Assembly (NCBI GenBank): GCA_026874595.1
Contig: CM049306.1
Coordinates: 25,163,519 to 25,227,518 of the forward strand
Direction of reading: 5' to 3'
DNA from: Sipunculus nudus
Lineage: Eukaryota > Annelida > Sipuncula > Golfingiida > Sipunculidae
Length of the DNA stretch: 64,000 nt
Of this stretch, positions 30,360-43,435 are shown in pieces (position 1 is the stretch's first letter; each line of letters opens with the position of its first letter). Made by a program: the position numbers and the translations under genes. The notes beneath the pieces are model-generated. The model saw only the letters and a program-made list of their open reading frames with translations. It was not told the DNA's origin and made no database searches.

Positions 30360-33300
30360 ATGGTTAGATCCCATTTTTAGTTGCAACAAGGTAAGAAAAG
30401 TAAGAGAAATATCAAATTTGAACCAAGTTGAAACAACTTTATATGTTCAAATTGTGTGCAGGTTTCTAATGAGGATAACAAATGAAAGCCTTTTGAGACA
30501 ATGAAAAAAGAAAATGTCACAAAATTTCAACCTCAAGAATTTGAAACCAACCACAGTATCACTGTATATTTCTGGCTCTGGGTGATATTTGATAGATCTA
30601 AAAAAATATTTCATTATAGACTATAGAAGTAATCTGATCCTGTTTTTGCTGGCTTTATCGTTACGTATTAAAATTCATTTTGCTTATTCCTTATGTTTAA
30701 AACTAAACCCAAGCTCATTACCTGAAAATGTGAACCTTCGCCAGTCTGCTGAATTCTTAGTAATCACACTGTCTTATTATGGGGAAAGTTTAAAAAGCAG
30801 TAAAACATGAACATGGGTTCAATTAACAGCTCATAAATGCCATACATTGTCACTTCCATATGTTTTTATATGAAATTATACTAAAATTTAAGAAAATTAT
30901 CCTGGAAACACAGGAGTACAGATAAGTAGCATAGAGTATTATATGTAATAGTCATAGGCTTTAAGCTATAAGGAATCTTAAGAATATTTTTTCATCTCTG
31001 TCCATTTATATTTAATATTTAATTTACTAAGCAGCATTTTATAACCTTCCCATAGCTTGCCCATATCCCATGCGATCTGATATATTGACTATTTCTTTAC
31101 CTCAGTGTGTACTTTATTCTGATTTACACCAAATATATTTAAATTTGACCTGTGGTGATTCTGTGTTAACGTGCATGTCTTATAATGTAAAAGCCAGTTA
31201 TCAAATAAAAAACACATTCACAGAACATGCCAATTAAAACTAGAAATTTGCACTAAGAGAGGGCACACTTCAACCAAGGCAGCTCATTTCCCCCATATGG
31301 CATTATCAGAAATGCAGCATTTTTTTCCTTTAAAAAATTCCTGGATCCAGTCGATGATGCGGATCATACCCAAAATTTATTTTTTTTGTGCATCACTGCC
31401 AAGCTATCCTGAAAATTTCACCAAAATCTGTTATTAACATTTTGAGTAATGTTGCTAACAGACAAACAGGCAGACTAACCAAAGCTGGCAAAAACATAAC
31501 CCTGGCAGAGGTAATAAGATAGGTCTTACAAGTGAACTCAGAACATCTATTGATGTATAACAGGTAAAAGTGACGCTAGGTGTTATTATCACAAATCCAG
31601 ACTTACAGATTATAAAGGACCTAATGGTGCTGGCCATAAGTCTTATTCACCCTGAGACATTTAATTTCTATCTGTGAAAAATTATCTTATGTGGGGGTTG
31701 GTAACTTGGACAGGGTGATTTTTTTTTATAAACTGTCTAATTTGGTTTATTTATATGATTGTATTGCTAATAATATTTGCAGTGACAGGATGAATTTTAT
31801 AAAGATCACATAAATTATTCAGAGTCAGTATTAATTGAATTATTTGATCAGTTTCTGTAATCTCTATAGTGTATTAAAATGGATGAAATGTATGTAACTG
31901 CCATATAAGAGCTCAATTTACCACAGAATACAATGAAAGCTTTAAACTCTTCCAGATATAGCGTTGAAGAGAGCATTATAGCTTGATATATTGTAAAACA
32001 GGGCATTCAGTGATAAAGCAGATGCCAAGGCGGGGCTTATGTTGAGCATAGAATTTTGAAAAATCCACTAGCTCTGGCCTTTCTTGTCTCATATTAATGG
32101 TTTGTCTTGCCCGGTTTAAAAAGAATCAACTACTGTTTAAAGCTAATGAAATTGAAATATGGTAATTGATTCATTGTTTTGTGATTCATCTTCAAAGCTG
32201 CAAGAGCATAAGTAGAAGATTTAATAGGACTTCCAAAAAAGGATTCATATTTTCACCAAAAACCATGTAAATTTCATGTCTATTTTGTTTTGTGAATAAC
32301 TGTATCCCCAGGGGATGGGAGAAGGGTTTGGAATGGCAGAGGTGACATCAGCAAAGTTACAGACACATGAAAGTTTACAGTACCTGTGTAGATTTGTGCT
32401 GAATCGGCAGTCTATGAATGGCATATGTTATAAACAGACAAAAGTATATTGAACCATGTTGATCCTCTAGTAAGAAGGCATTATTTAAGGTCAACCGTGG
32501 GTCAGTTTATAAGAAATTTGGCAGCTGGTGTTGCTACACATTATACTTGATATTTATAGTAGTGCTTTGCCAGTATTACATCTTAATCTTTATACTGAAG
32601 AAAATTTAGAAATATAATTAATATGGGAAATATGACTGACTATTGTAAGCCAAAGAATATATCTATGGTAGTTATGTTGTAGGTTTTAAGTTTCCAGGCC
32701 ATGGCCAGTTTGTCATGCAATGTGCTTTATTAAAGACATTAACCTCTGTGAGATCAAGGCCATAAGCAAACTTAAAGAAAATCGATGTATAACTTAAATC
32801 TTACTCAGGCAGTTGCTCATGTGGTATGAACCATTCACTAAGCCTCAGATACCCACGTATTTTACTTTTTTTTTACAAGATTGCTTTATAAATCAAGATA
32901 GGTGTCATAATTCCACTACTTCAATGAAGAACCTTGATGTAGCTTGTAAATTCTCACGACTCTTACAGGGAGGTAAATAAAGTTTTAGATTTAACCCAAG
33001 CGTTACACATGGTAAACACCTGGTGTATGTTTATCAGCACTGTGGCTGCCCAGGTGGTCCATGTTTCTGAATATTTAAAAGTAATCCAGTACTTGATACA
33101 TATAGTGAAAAATCATATCAACTAGAAGAACACTGAATCAGAATAAGATATGACTCAAGAACCAGACTATGAGTTTGTCTTCATCCAACGTGTATTATTC
33201 ATATAATTTTGGAATATTGAAATGGATTTGTTATAACTTTTTTATAAATATTCCTGAACCTTTTCTCTGTTTTGTGATCTAAAGAATGCATTAACAGGTT

Positions 33301-35481
33301 AAATTGGCTTCCAAGTAATAAACTTACACATTGCTAGTGAAACAACTGATCTCATGATTAACAGAATTTTTCCATTTTAGGTTTGTGATCATATATAGCA
33401 ATTGATTTGGGATGAACTTAATTAAGTTGCAAAATGCAACACTTTTGATCCATTTATTTGAATGCCATAGATTGCATGCTTTAAATGAATTTAAATTTAT
33501 GCCTTAATTTACTGATCTAGTTTAAATGAAATGAGACATATATCCTTCAGGTGAATGAATTTATATGCTGTAAGATTGGTATTGCTGTGATGTTTGCTTT
33601 ATAGATTCCAAAGGCTCCTAAAACATGTTACTGTTGGAAATAAAGGTATGTCAGCAGCAGATTAAGTTACATTCATAAATACCCTAAGAATGACCCATGA
33701 CAATTCCATAACTAATGATAAAAAGTACTTTTTAGCATCTTTCATTCAAGCATTACTGTGCAATGCTTGTGTGCTTCTTGGTCTTTGGTAATGTCAGAGA
33801 ACATCATATCACAGGATACATGCTGCTATTTGGAGGGAGATTTTGTAACTGTTAATTGCCCAATTGGGTTTTCCAGACAGATTGAGATGTTTTTGTTTAT
33901 ATTCTTTTTGAATATTTTGATTAGGTTTATTGAACTTCACATACAGCTCATGACCACTATATCACATTTCATGCACATCAGACAATCTTATGTAAAAAAA
34001 AAAACTAATATAATCAAGTTCTTGTGGACTTCAGAGTTATTTTGTTCAAGCAGCTTGAAAATAAATAATACACTGCTGCCTTTCAAAAATGTGGACTGGC
34101 ACCTGCTAATATTAGATGTCACACACACATACACACAGACTGCAGCATTCGGTTGCTGGTAACATATCAGCGGGACTCGGGGAGCCTGCAATCAGAGATG
34201 CAGTTACATCAATTAACATATCACACCTGATACCGAGGGTCTCAAAATCAACATTTTTAGGGTTTGGTATGTTTTTGATGAAAACTAATTTGTAGGCAAT
34301 TTGTTACAATATTGGGTAAGAGAGTGGAGGGAAAATCGTATCTGATCACCTGTTAGCTTCTCAGTAAATTTTGTACCTTCAGTGGATTTTTTCATTGTGG
34401 AATTCTTAAGTAATTCTGAAATGTGTAGGAACAGGACTAGACAATAAGTATGAGAGTCTGATACATGTTGTCTGAAGGTACTGTGGATCCAGAATTATTT
34501 GTGGTGATTTTTAAAATTATTCATTGACAACCAATATTTCTGAATTTCAAAATACTTACAGCATTACTTAAAAAAAAATCATCACCTGTCTCCATTAAGG
34601 TTAAAACAACAAAAAATTGCACATTTAATGCTATCTGAGTACACTTGTTTAATGAAAAATAAATATTGAAGGTCACCTATGTTTCCTCTTTAATATTGAT
34701 TTTTTCTCTTCTCTTTGCCATTTTAAACTGAGAAAAAAACATAAAATACTTTTGAATATGAAACCATTAAATTTTGTTCCCAGAAAATTGTCTGAATTCA
34801 CAGTACCTCTTATGCTTTTTAATAGAAAAGTATTTTTAGGTGCTGAGGTACAGTGACATTGGTCATAGCAAAGTGATTTGGGTTTTCTTAATATCTAGGT
34901 TGTAGGTCATGTTTAGGTCTGCGAACATCCTGATGTGGGAAAATGAGATACTAAAAATCAAATGCAGTTAAATGAACTTTTGGTCGTTTATTCAGGTAAA
35001 TTACACCTTACTGGCCGTTAGAAATAATTACCAAAGACACTTGTTTAAAGCAAAGTGCCTGTAAGTAGATCTGCACACATGTTTGTTTGTTATCACTCTT
35101 TGCTATATCAGGGGATGCCTTGTAAAGTTGAATGAAAAAGAGATACAGATGGAACGTCCAGTTACGGACACTGTCACACTGGATGGGTCAGTATCAGGTT
35201 ACAGAGGTCTACTTATCACCAGACTGCCTCAAGTGTCGGCAATAGAGAGGTGTCTGTACTAGGAAGTGACTGTAGAATGGGGTTTCCCTGCATATGTATA
35301 GACCGCTTGATGTCCAAGCACTTGTTAAATCTGCAGTTTGTTAAGTCTCCTGCCACTATAGAGGACAGACACAAATGGTGGACTTTAAGATGTGAAACAT
35401 TGGTTCAAATGTATCACATAGTCCACCATATGTGAATGAAGACCTTAAACATAGTTAATGAGATGATCAGATTTTATTTTT

Positions 35482-36345
35482 AGCTCGCTGGAAGGAAGTT
35501 CAGGAGAGCTTATACCTTCTCCCAGCGTCGGCGTCAGCGTCAGTTTTATTCTTAGACATCCCAGGTTAAAGTGTTTTGTTAAGTCTGTAACCTGGCAACC
35601 ACGTACCCGATTGCTTTGATATTACACAAATGTACTGGTATTGTATAGGTGGTTATTTATCCCCCCCCCCCCTACGATTTGGGAAATCATCAAGATCACA
35701 GGCCCCCTTTGTTCATGAACAAGTTTTTTGTTAGTCTCAAATCTCCATTGCTAAGAAAGACATTTCAGTTAAACTTAATACACTGATGAACAGTGACCAA
35801 AGTTTTTACCATATTTTAATTTTAGGGCCAGTAATTACACAAAATTAGTACAGATCCCAGCCCAGCTCAGGTTAAAGTTTTTGTTTACTCTTTTATAACT
35901 CGGCAACCACTTACTCTATTGCTTTTATATTTCACATCTGTATTGCATGGGGGTAAGAAATCATTTTAGGATCAAAAGGTCAAGGTCACAGGCCCTGGTT
36001 GTTCATGATCAAGTCCGGTTAAAGTTTATTTGTTTGGCTCATTGCTCTATTTGCTGATGAAGATATTTCAATTAAACTTACAGCGAAAATACACAGCACA
36101 GCTTTTAAAACTTTCCCCATATTTAAATTTCTGGACCAGTAGTTAGCACTTCACGAACAAACTTTGTACAGATCCTGACCCAGCTCAGGTTAAAGTTTTG
36201 GGATAACTCTTTTTAACTCAACAACTACTCACAATATAGCTTTCATACCTCATATATGTATTGTATAGGGGGTTAGGAATCCCACATATAATTTGAGGGT
36301 TAAAGGGCAACGATTTTCTGAATGCCCCGTACCTGCGAGCCCTGT
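35482..36345 (+). mobile_element. F5: probable Helentron/HINE-like element
   Basis: It starts after a T run with AGCTCgCTGG..CAGGaGAGCT (5' hairpin) and a 'cccagcgtcggcgtcagcgtcag' leader. Two or three related internal blocks ('cccagctcaggttaaagttt', 'aactcggcaaccacttac', 'ggtcaaggtcacaggcc') follow. A weak inverted terminus 'ctgcgagccctgttgttc' near 36330-36350 may be the 3' end. Borders are less certain than for F1-F4. Confidence 0.5.
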
Positions 36346-37108
36346 TGTTCCCAGACGACTTCTTTGTATACAATATTGGACTGAATGATTTTAATTTATA
36401 AGGGGTCTTATGTCTTCAGAATTAGTGGAAGCATGTTCATACTATTAATTAAAACCAACTGGTCAGAAAAGCAGACTTTGAGGGAAAAAAATAAGCACAG
36501 TCATGTTTTTGATAAAAAAGGACCTTTATGCCATCTGGATAATCTTGTATCACCGCTTGAAATCATAAATTGCTCTGCTTACTACAATAAACCGTTCACT
36601 GTTAGCAAAAAATGCAAATAATATTAATAAAAAATGGATTGGTTTTCTTATAGCATGTACTCACATGATAAAGAAAGTTGTAGTTTCACCCAAGTTAAAT
36701 GTTATGTTAGTAACTTCTCGGTGGAACGTACTTGTTAATGCTACAGCCTTGAACCTTTTTTAATTAAGGTAGCAATAACAAGGTAGATAACTGTGTGCCT
36801 GTGTGTGTTTGTGTATATTTATATGATTGTATACATAGACTGGATGGAGCCATCATTGTTTGTGTCCGCGAGTCATCTTGTTTGGATATCATTGAGGAAC
36901 AATCCCCCATTGCTTGTTTATCAGTGGCAGCTGACAATTGTACAACAGGGAGAAGATTTAAAAAAAGTCACTTTGGACTTTGGGTTTGCTGTGGAGAGTA
37001 ATCACAAGTTCGAATATAACTGCTTAAATTGAATCAGTTTAATAATTCAATATGTTATAGGAATTTATATAAAACTTCTTGCATACATTAAGAAATCAGT
37101 GACCTGTG

Positions 37109-37171
<63 letters not shown>

Positions 37172-37555
37172 CTAATTGAATATTATTTATGTAATGATAT
37201 GTACATTTTGGATATGATAATCTCATGTTGCTATCATCTTGTATTGCTAGCATATACCTATATTTGTCAGTCCCTTGTTTGATTGCAAATATTGTTTACA
37301 TTTTTTGCATGTAAATAAGATTGTAATTATTTTTCCACAGAGATGTTTTCATTATGTTGCTATTATGTAGTATTTTTGTTAAATGAGAATTATTTATTTC
37401 TATCATGTTAGGAGTACATTCATATGCCAAAGTCCCTTGACATGAGAGTAATACTTATGCACCTATTCGACTTGCATGGCTCAATATTTAAACTCGGTTT
37501 GTAATAAATATGATTACTACAGATATAAATACAAACATGAGTTGTGTTTATTTTT
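36346..37555. other. AT-rich intergenic stretch
   Basis: No gene supported. Contains an (AT)n microsatellite at 37112-37169 and otherwise unique sequence. Overlapping 68- and 79-codon frames near 36793-37032 look like chance. Confidence 0.6.
37112..37169. repeat. (AT)n microsatellite, ~29 repeats
   Basis: Uninterrupted AT dinucleotides; self-complementary and probably cruciform-prone. Confidence 0.95.
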
Positions 37556-37837
37556 AGCTCAGCTGACTGAAAGTCATCTCAGCTATAGCGATCACTCTTT
37601 GTACGTCGTCCGTCTGTCGGTCCGTTAACCAGGCACAAATCGTAACCGCTGGACCTAGAACCTTGTAACTTGGCATTCTGAGAGGTCCATGAAAAATCTC
37701 CTTGGAAACTAGAAATTAGGTCTCTGTTACCCATATCCTTCGAGCTATGGGGCCCCAAAGTACCCCCCAGAATAGAAAAAATTTCATACAAAAACATCAA
37801 TATCTCATTAACTACATCACTGATGGTCATGATTTTT

Positions 37838-40800
37838 AGCTCAGCTGACTGAAAGTCATCTGAGCTATAGCGATCACTCTTTGTCCGTCGTCCGTCTGTC
37901 CGTCTGTCCGTCCGTTAACCAGGCACAAATCGTAACCGCTGGACCTAGAACCTTGTAACTTGGGATTCTGAGAGGTCCATAAAAAATCTCCTTGGAAACC
38001 AGAAATTAGGTCTCTGTTACCCATATCCTTCGAGCTATGTGGCCCCAAAGTACCCCCCAGAAAAGTAAAAAATTTCATACAAAAACTTCAATATCTCATT
38101 AACTACTTGACTGATGGTCATGATTTTTGGCATACATATTGATCATGAGATGTTACATCACTTCCTGCAGACTGGTGGCGCCACCTGTATTTTTCGATTT
38201 TTTACAAATTTTTTTCTCTATTTTTGAGACCTTTAAAAATGTGAACATCTGTTAACAAGGCACAAATCATAAAGACTGGACTTAGAATCTTAATTCTTGA
38301 CACACTGAGAGGTCCATGAAAAATCTCCTTGGAAACCAGAAATTAGGTCTCTGTTACCCATATCCTTCGAGCTATGGGGCCCCAAAGTACCCCCCAGAAT
38401 AGTAAAAAATTTCATACAAAAACTTCAATATTTCAATAACTACATCACTGATGGTCTTCATTTTTGGCATACATATTGATCATGAGATGTTCGATCAGTT
38501 CCTGCAGACTGGTGGCGCCACCTGTACTGTTTGATTTTTTACGATTTTTTCCTCTATTTTTGAGACCTTTGAGGATGCTGTCATCTGTTAGCGTGGCACA
38601 AATCGTAATGACTGGACCTAGAATCTTCATTTTCGACACACTGAGAGACCTATGAAAAGTCTCCATGGAAACCAGAAATTAGGTCTCTGTTACCCATATC
38701 CTTGGAGCTATGGGGCCCAAAATTACCCCCCAGAATAGTCAAAAATTTCATACAAAAACTTCAATATCTCATTAACTACATCACTGATGGTCATGATTTT
38801 AGACATACATATTGATCATGAGATGTTTCATCAGTTTGTGCAGACTGGTGGCGCCACCTGTATTTTTCAATGTTCACGAATTGTTTTCTCCATTTTTGAG
38901 ACCTTTAAGGATGTAGTTATCTGTCAACAGGGTACAAATCGTAACGACTGGACCTAGAATCTTCGTTCTTGACACACAGGGAGACCCATGATAAGTCTCC
39001 ATGGAAACCTGAAATTTGGTCTCTGTTACCCATATCCTTTGAGCTATGGCACTCCAAAGTACAGCTCAGAATAATGGAAAATTTGATACAAAAGCTAAAG
39101 TATCTGAACAACTAATGCAGAGATAACCATAATTGTTTGCATGGATATTGATCATGGAGTGTTTCATAAGTTTCTGCAGACTGGTGGCACCACCTGTATT
39201 TGTTCGTTTTTTTTTTACGAAATTTTTCTGTATTTTTGAGACCTTTAAAGATATGAACATCTGTTAACAGGGCACAAATCATAAAAACTGGACCAAAAAT
39301 CTTCATTCTTGACACACAGGGAGACCCATGAAAAGTCTCCATGGAAACTTGAAATTAGGTCTCTGTTACCCATATTCTTTAAGCTGTATGGGTCCAAAAT
39401 ACCCCCCCCCCCCCCCCAGAATAATGGAAAATTTGATACAAAAACTGCAGTATTTCAATAACTACAACACTGATGGTCATGATTTTCGGCATACATATTG
39501 ATCATGAGCTGTTCCATCAGTTTCTGCAGACTGAGTGTGCCACCTCTATTTTTTTTTCAAATTTTTACGAATTTTTTTCTTTTTTTTGAGACCTTTAAAG
39601 ATGTGGTTATCTGTCAACAGGGTACAAATCGCAACAACTGGACCTAGAATCTTCATTCTTGTCATGCAAGGAGGCCCATGAAAGGTGCCTGTGGAAACTT
39701 GAAATTAGGTCTCTGTTACCCATATCCTTCAAGCTATAGGACTCTGAAGTATCCCTCAGAATAATGGACAATTTGATACAAAAACTGAAGTATCTGAACA
39801 ACTAATGCAGAGATCACCATGATTTTTTGCATGGATATTGACCATTAAGTGTTTTTATTAGTTTCTGCAGACTGGTGGAGCCACCTGTATTTTTGTATCC
39901 GCCAAAACGAAGTTTTGCGGATACTATGTTTTTGACCGAGTTCCTCCACCGTGGCGGCGTTCGTTTCCAGAGAGCTCCTCGGAGACTAATGGACCGATTT
40001 TTCCCAAACTTACACCTATTATCGGGTCACATGTGAACTGGTGCCTAACCAATTTGCGTTGACCTCTGACCTTTCCTCTCTATCCAGTGTCCATTTGTGG
40101 GTCTGTTTCCACTCATAAACCCTCATTTCTCGGGAACCGTTTGACCAATCAGGAAATAAATAGGTTAAAAAGGTAGCCCTTGGATTGCTTTATAACATAC
40201 ACAAAAAATGGTGGCGCCACCTGTAACCATGTTTGCACAGTGTCCATCTGTTCATCTGCCTTGGGTTAAAATCACTCATATCTCTACAGTGAATTGACTA
40301 ATTCACCTGAAATTCGTCATGCGTATACATCCAGGATAGCTTTCTTGATTTTATGACAGGTGGCGCCACCTACGTTCACGTTCACGCTGATGACATCCAA
40401 GCTTATATCTTGGGAACCGTTTGACCGATCAGGAAATAAAATTTATACAAATGTAGCCCTTTGATAGCTCTGTAACATACACAAAAAATGGTGGCGCCAC
40501 CTGTAACAATGTTTGCACAGCGTCTGTCTGTTAGTCTGCCGTGGCCTAAAATCACTCATTTCTCTGTAGTGGTTCGACATAACTGCCTAAAATTTTGCAG
40601 GTTTATACATCGTGGACAGCTTTCTTGATTTTATGACAGGTGGCGCCACCTACATTCTAGTTAACGCTGGACACATCCAAGCTCATATCTCAGGAACCAT
40701 TTGACCGATTGGGCCAAAATTGTGCATGTGTTTAGATCTCACATAGGTCTTTATCATACACAAAACTGGAGGGGTTACCTGCAAAGATTTTTGCACAGTG

Positions 40801-41247
40801 TTTGTCTGTTTGTCTGCCATGGGCAAAAATCGCTTATATACATGTAGTGGTTTGACTTTTCTGCCTAAAATTTTGCAGGTGTATACAGCTTGGACAGCTT
40901 TCTGGATTTGTGGTAGGTGGCACAACCTACATACACATTTAGGCTGCAGACATCCATGCTAATATGCAACATACCTCACTCTATTTCCCCTTGCCACTCA
41001 ATCCATGCCTCACTATCCGATTTTGGCAGATACATGTAGTCACTTGTCGGTTACCCGTATTCTAGTTTTAAAAGTTTACACATTTTTCTCTATTTTTTAG
41101 ATATATAAATACAGACTAAATCTTGGCCTGTTGGTTAATCTGTTTGATGCTTCAGTTGAATGGGTATATACTACCATTCTAATGATAAAATTTCCTTTTG
41201 CGAATCTCTTCCCAGTCAGCTGAGCGTCATGACCCATGGGTCACTTG
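37838..41247 (+). mobile_element. composite F3 element A carrying a nested F1 (3.4 kb)
   Basis: It starts AGCTCAGCTGACT with inner arm AGTCATCTGAGCT. The end has AGTCAGCTGAG (inverted terminus), the palindrome TGACCCATGGGTCA and CTTG|TTT. Six internal units of about 340 bp lie between 37838 and 39894, then F1 (39895-41065), then a short F3 tail. Insertion is in a T run of the surrounding F3, without target duplication. Confidence 0.82.
39895..41065 (+). mobile_element. F1 element nested in composite A
   Basis: T|GTATCCGCCAAAACgaaGTTTTGCGGATAC at the start; CCCGTATTCTAG|TTTT at the end after a degraded hairpin (tagtcacttgtcggtta). 1171 bp, with four exact GGTGGCGCCACC palindromes. It sits after 'gccacctgtattttt' of an F3 unit. 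Confidence 0.78.
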
Positions 41248-42966
41248 TTTGCATACATATTGATCATGAGATGTTCCATCAGTTCCTGCAGACTGGTGGC
41301 GCCACCTGTATTGTTCGATTTTTTACAGTTTTTTTCTCTAATTTTGAGACCTTTAAAAATGTGAACATCTGTTATCAAGGCACAAATTGAAAAGACTGGA
41401 CCTAGAATCTTCATTCTTGAGACATTGAGAGGTCAATGAAAAAATGTCCATGGAAACCAGAAATTAGGTCTCTGTTACCCATATCCTTCGAGCTATGGGG
41501 CCCCGAAGTACCCCCCAGAATAGTCAAAAATTTCATACAAAAACTTCAATATCTCATTAACTACATTACTGATGGTCATGATTTTTTGCATGGATATTGA
41601 TCATGGAGTGTTTCATCAGTTCTGCAGACTGGTGGCGCCACCTGTATTTTTTCAATTTTTACAAATTTTTTTCTCCATTTTTGAGACCTCTGAAGATGCA
41701 GTCATCTGTTAACAGGGCACAAATCGTAACGACTGGACCTAGAATCTTCTCTCTTGACATGCAGAGAGGCCCATAAAAAGTCTCCTTGGAAACCTGAAAT
41801 TAGGTCTCTGTTACCCATAACCTCTGAGCTATGGGGCTCCGAAGTACCCCCCAGAATAATGGAAAATTTGATACAAAAGTTCAAGTAACTGATCAACTAT
41901 TGCATTGATCACCATGATTATTTGCATTGATTTTGATCATGGGGTGTTTCATCAGTTTCTGCAGACTGGTGGTGCCACCTGTATTATTTCGATTTTTACG
42001 TGTTTTTTTCTCTATTTTTGAGACATTAAAAGATGCGGTCATCGGTTAACAGGGCACAAATCCTAATGACTGGACCTAGAATTGTCTCTCTTGACATGCA
42101 GGGAGGCCCATGAAAAGTCTCCTTGGAAACCTGAAACTAGGTCTCTGTTACCCATAACCTCTGAGCTATGGGGCTCAGAAGTACCCCCCAGAATAATGGA
42201 AAATTTGATACAAAAGCTCAAATATCTGAACAACTATTGCATTGATCACCATGATTCTTTGTATGGATATTGATCATGGGATGTTTCATCAGTTTCTGCA
42301 GTCTGATGGCACCACCTGTATTTTTTCGATTTTTACGAATTATTTTCTCTATTTATGAGACCTTAAGATGGGGTCATCTGTTAACAGGGCACAAATCGTA
42401 ACGCCTGGACCTAGAATCTTCTCTCTTGACATGCAGGGAGGCCCATTAAAAGTCTCCTTAGAAACTTAGAAAAAGGTCTCTGTTACCCATTTTCTTCGAG
42501 CTATGGGGCTCCCAAGTACCCCCCAGAATGATGGAAAATTTGATACAAAAGCTCAAGTATCTGAAAAACTATTGCAATGATCACCATAATTCTTTGCACG
42601 GATATTGATCTTGGAATGTTTCATCAGTTTCTGCAGTCTGATGGCGCCACTGGTATTTTTTCGATTTTTACGAATTTTACAGGGCACAAATCGTAATGCC
42701 TAGACCTAGAATCTTCTGTCTTGACATGCTGAGAAGCCCATAAAAAGTTTCCTTGGAAACCTCAAATTAGGTCTCTGTTACCCATATTCTTCGAGCTATT
42801 GGGCTCAGAAGTACCCCCCAGAATAATGGAAAATTTGATACAAAAGCTCAAGTATCTGAACAACTAATGCATTGATCACCATGATTCTTAGCATTGATAT
42901 TGATCATTAGGTGTTTCATCAGTTTCTGCAGTCTGGTGGCGCCATCTGTATTTTTTTTCAATTTTT

Positions 42967-43084
42967 AGCTCAGCTGACTGAAAGTCATCTGAGCTATAGC
43001 GATCACTCTTTGTCCGTCGTCTGTCTGTCCGTCTGTCCGTCTGTTAACCAGGCACAAATCGTAACCACTGGACCTAGAACCTTG
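42967..43084 (+). mobile_element. 118-bp 5' fragment of F3
   Basis: AGCTCAGCTGACT leader through 'gtaaccactggacctagaaCCTTG', then TTT and unrelated sequence. It lies after a T run of the preceding F3 unit. It stops at an internal CTTG, the same tetranucleotide that ends complete F3 elements. Confidence 0.7.
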
Positions 43085-43435
43085 TTTGAAAAGATGTTTT
43101 ATTTTATCAAATTTACTGAATCTTTTATTTTATTTTGGTGAATAAAATTAAGCATGTACTGAAAACTCCAATGTGCAAAACTTTTTAATAGTGATTCAAG
43201 GAATATTCTTTATTTTCTTTTAAATTCAGTTTAAACATTTATGATTTAATAATAATAAAATATATGTGTATGCATAATATAACCCAATATGAGCTACACT
43301 CTGGATATATGATGATTGCAACTTTTGCAACAATTCTAATATTTAACTTATAGTTTCAGTTTTTTACTCTGTATATATAATGATTGCAACTTTTGCAACA
43401 ATTCTAATATTTTAACTTATATTTTCAGGTTTTTT
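43085..43435. other. unique spacer with a ~70-bp tandem duplication
   Basis: AT-rich sequence between F3 copies. The stretch 'tgattgcaacttttgcaacaattctaatat' occurs near 43311 and again near 43380. No gene. Confidence 0.65.

Larger units (their letters stand above)
28725..35481 (+). other. 3' UTR and flank, ORF-poor, few repeats
   Basis: Mostly non-repetitive AT-rich sequence after the ataxin-7 stop. Candidate poly(A) signals AATAAA lie at 29272-29277 and 29306-29311, followed by A-rich sequence; these would give a 3' UTR of about 0.6 kb. A dispersed-repeat copy sits at 29868-30330. A 134-codon frame at 33758-34162 lacks homology or splice support. Whether transcription continues further (next lone AATAAA noted at 37503) cannot be told. 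Confidence 0.6.
37556..42966 (+). mobile_element. F3 host element, interrupted by a composite F3 copy
   Basis: Segments 37556-37837 and 41248-42966 belong to one F3 element: the 5' hairpin and leader, then internal units of about 335 bp ('gcatacatattgatcatgag', 'ctgcagactggtggcgccacct', 'ggtctctgttacccat', 'ccccccagaata'). The break falls in 'gatggtcatgattttt|...|tttgcatacatattgatc'; other units have that stretch uninterrupted ('gtcatgattttttgcatgg'), which defines an empty site. The 3' terminus is missing; another F3 5' fragment begins at 42967. Confidence 0.75.

Noticed and set aside
33758-34162. 134-codon frame
   Set aside because: No recognisable domain, biased AT-rich composition, and no splice or promoter evidence.
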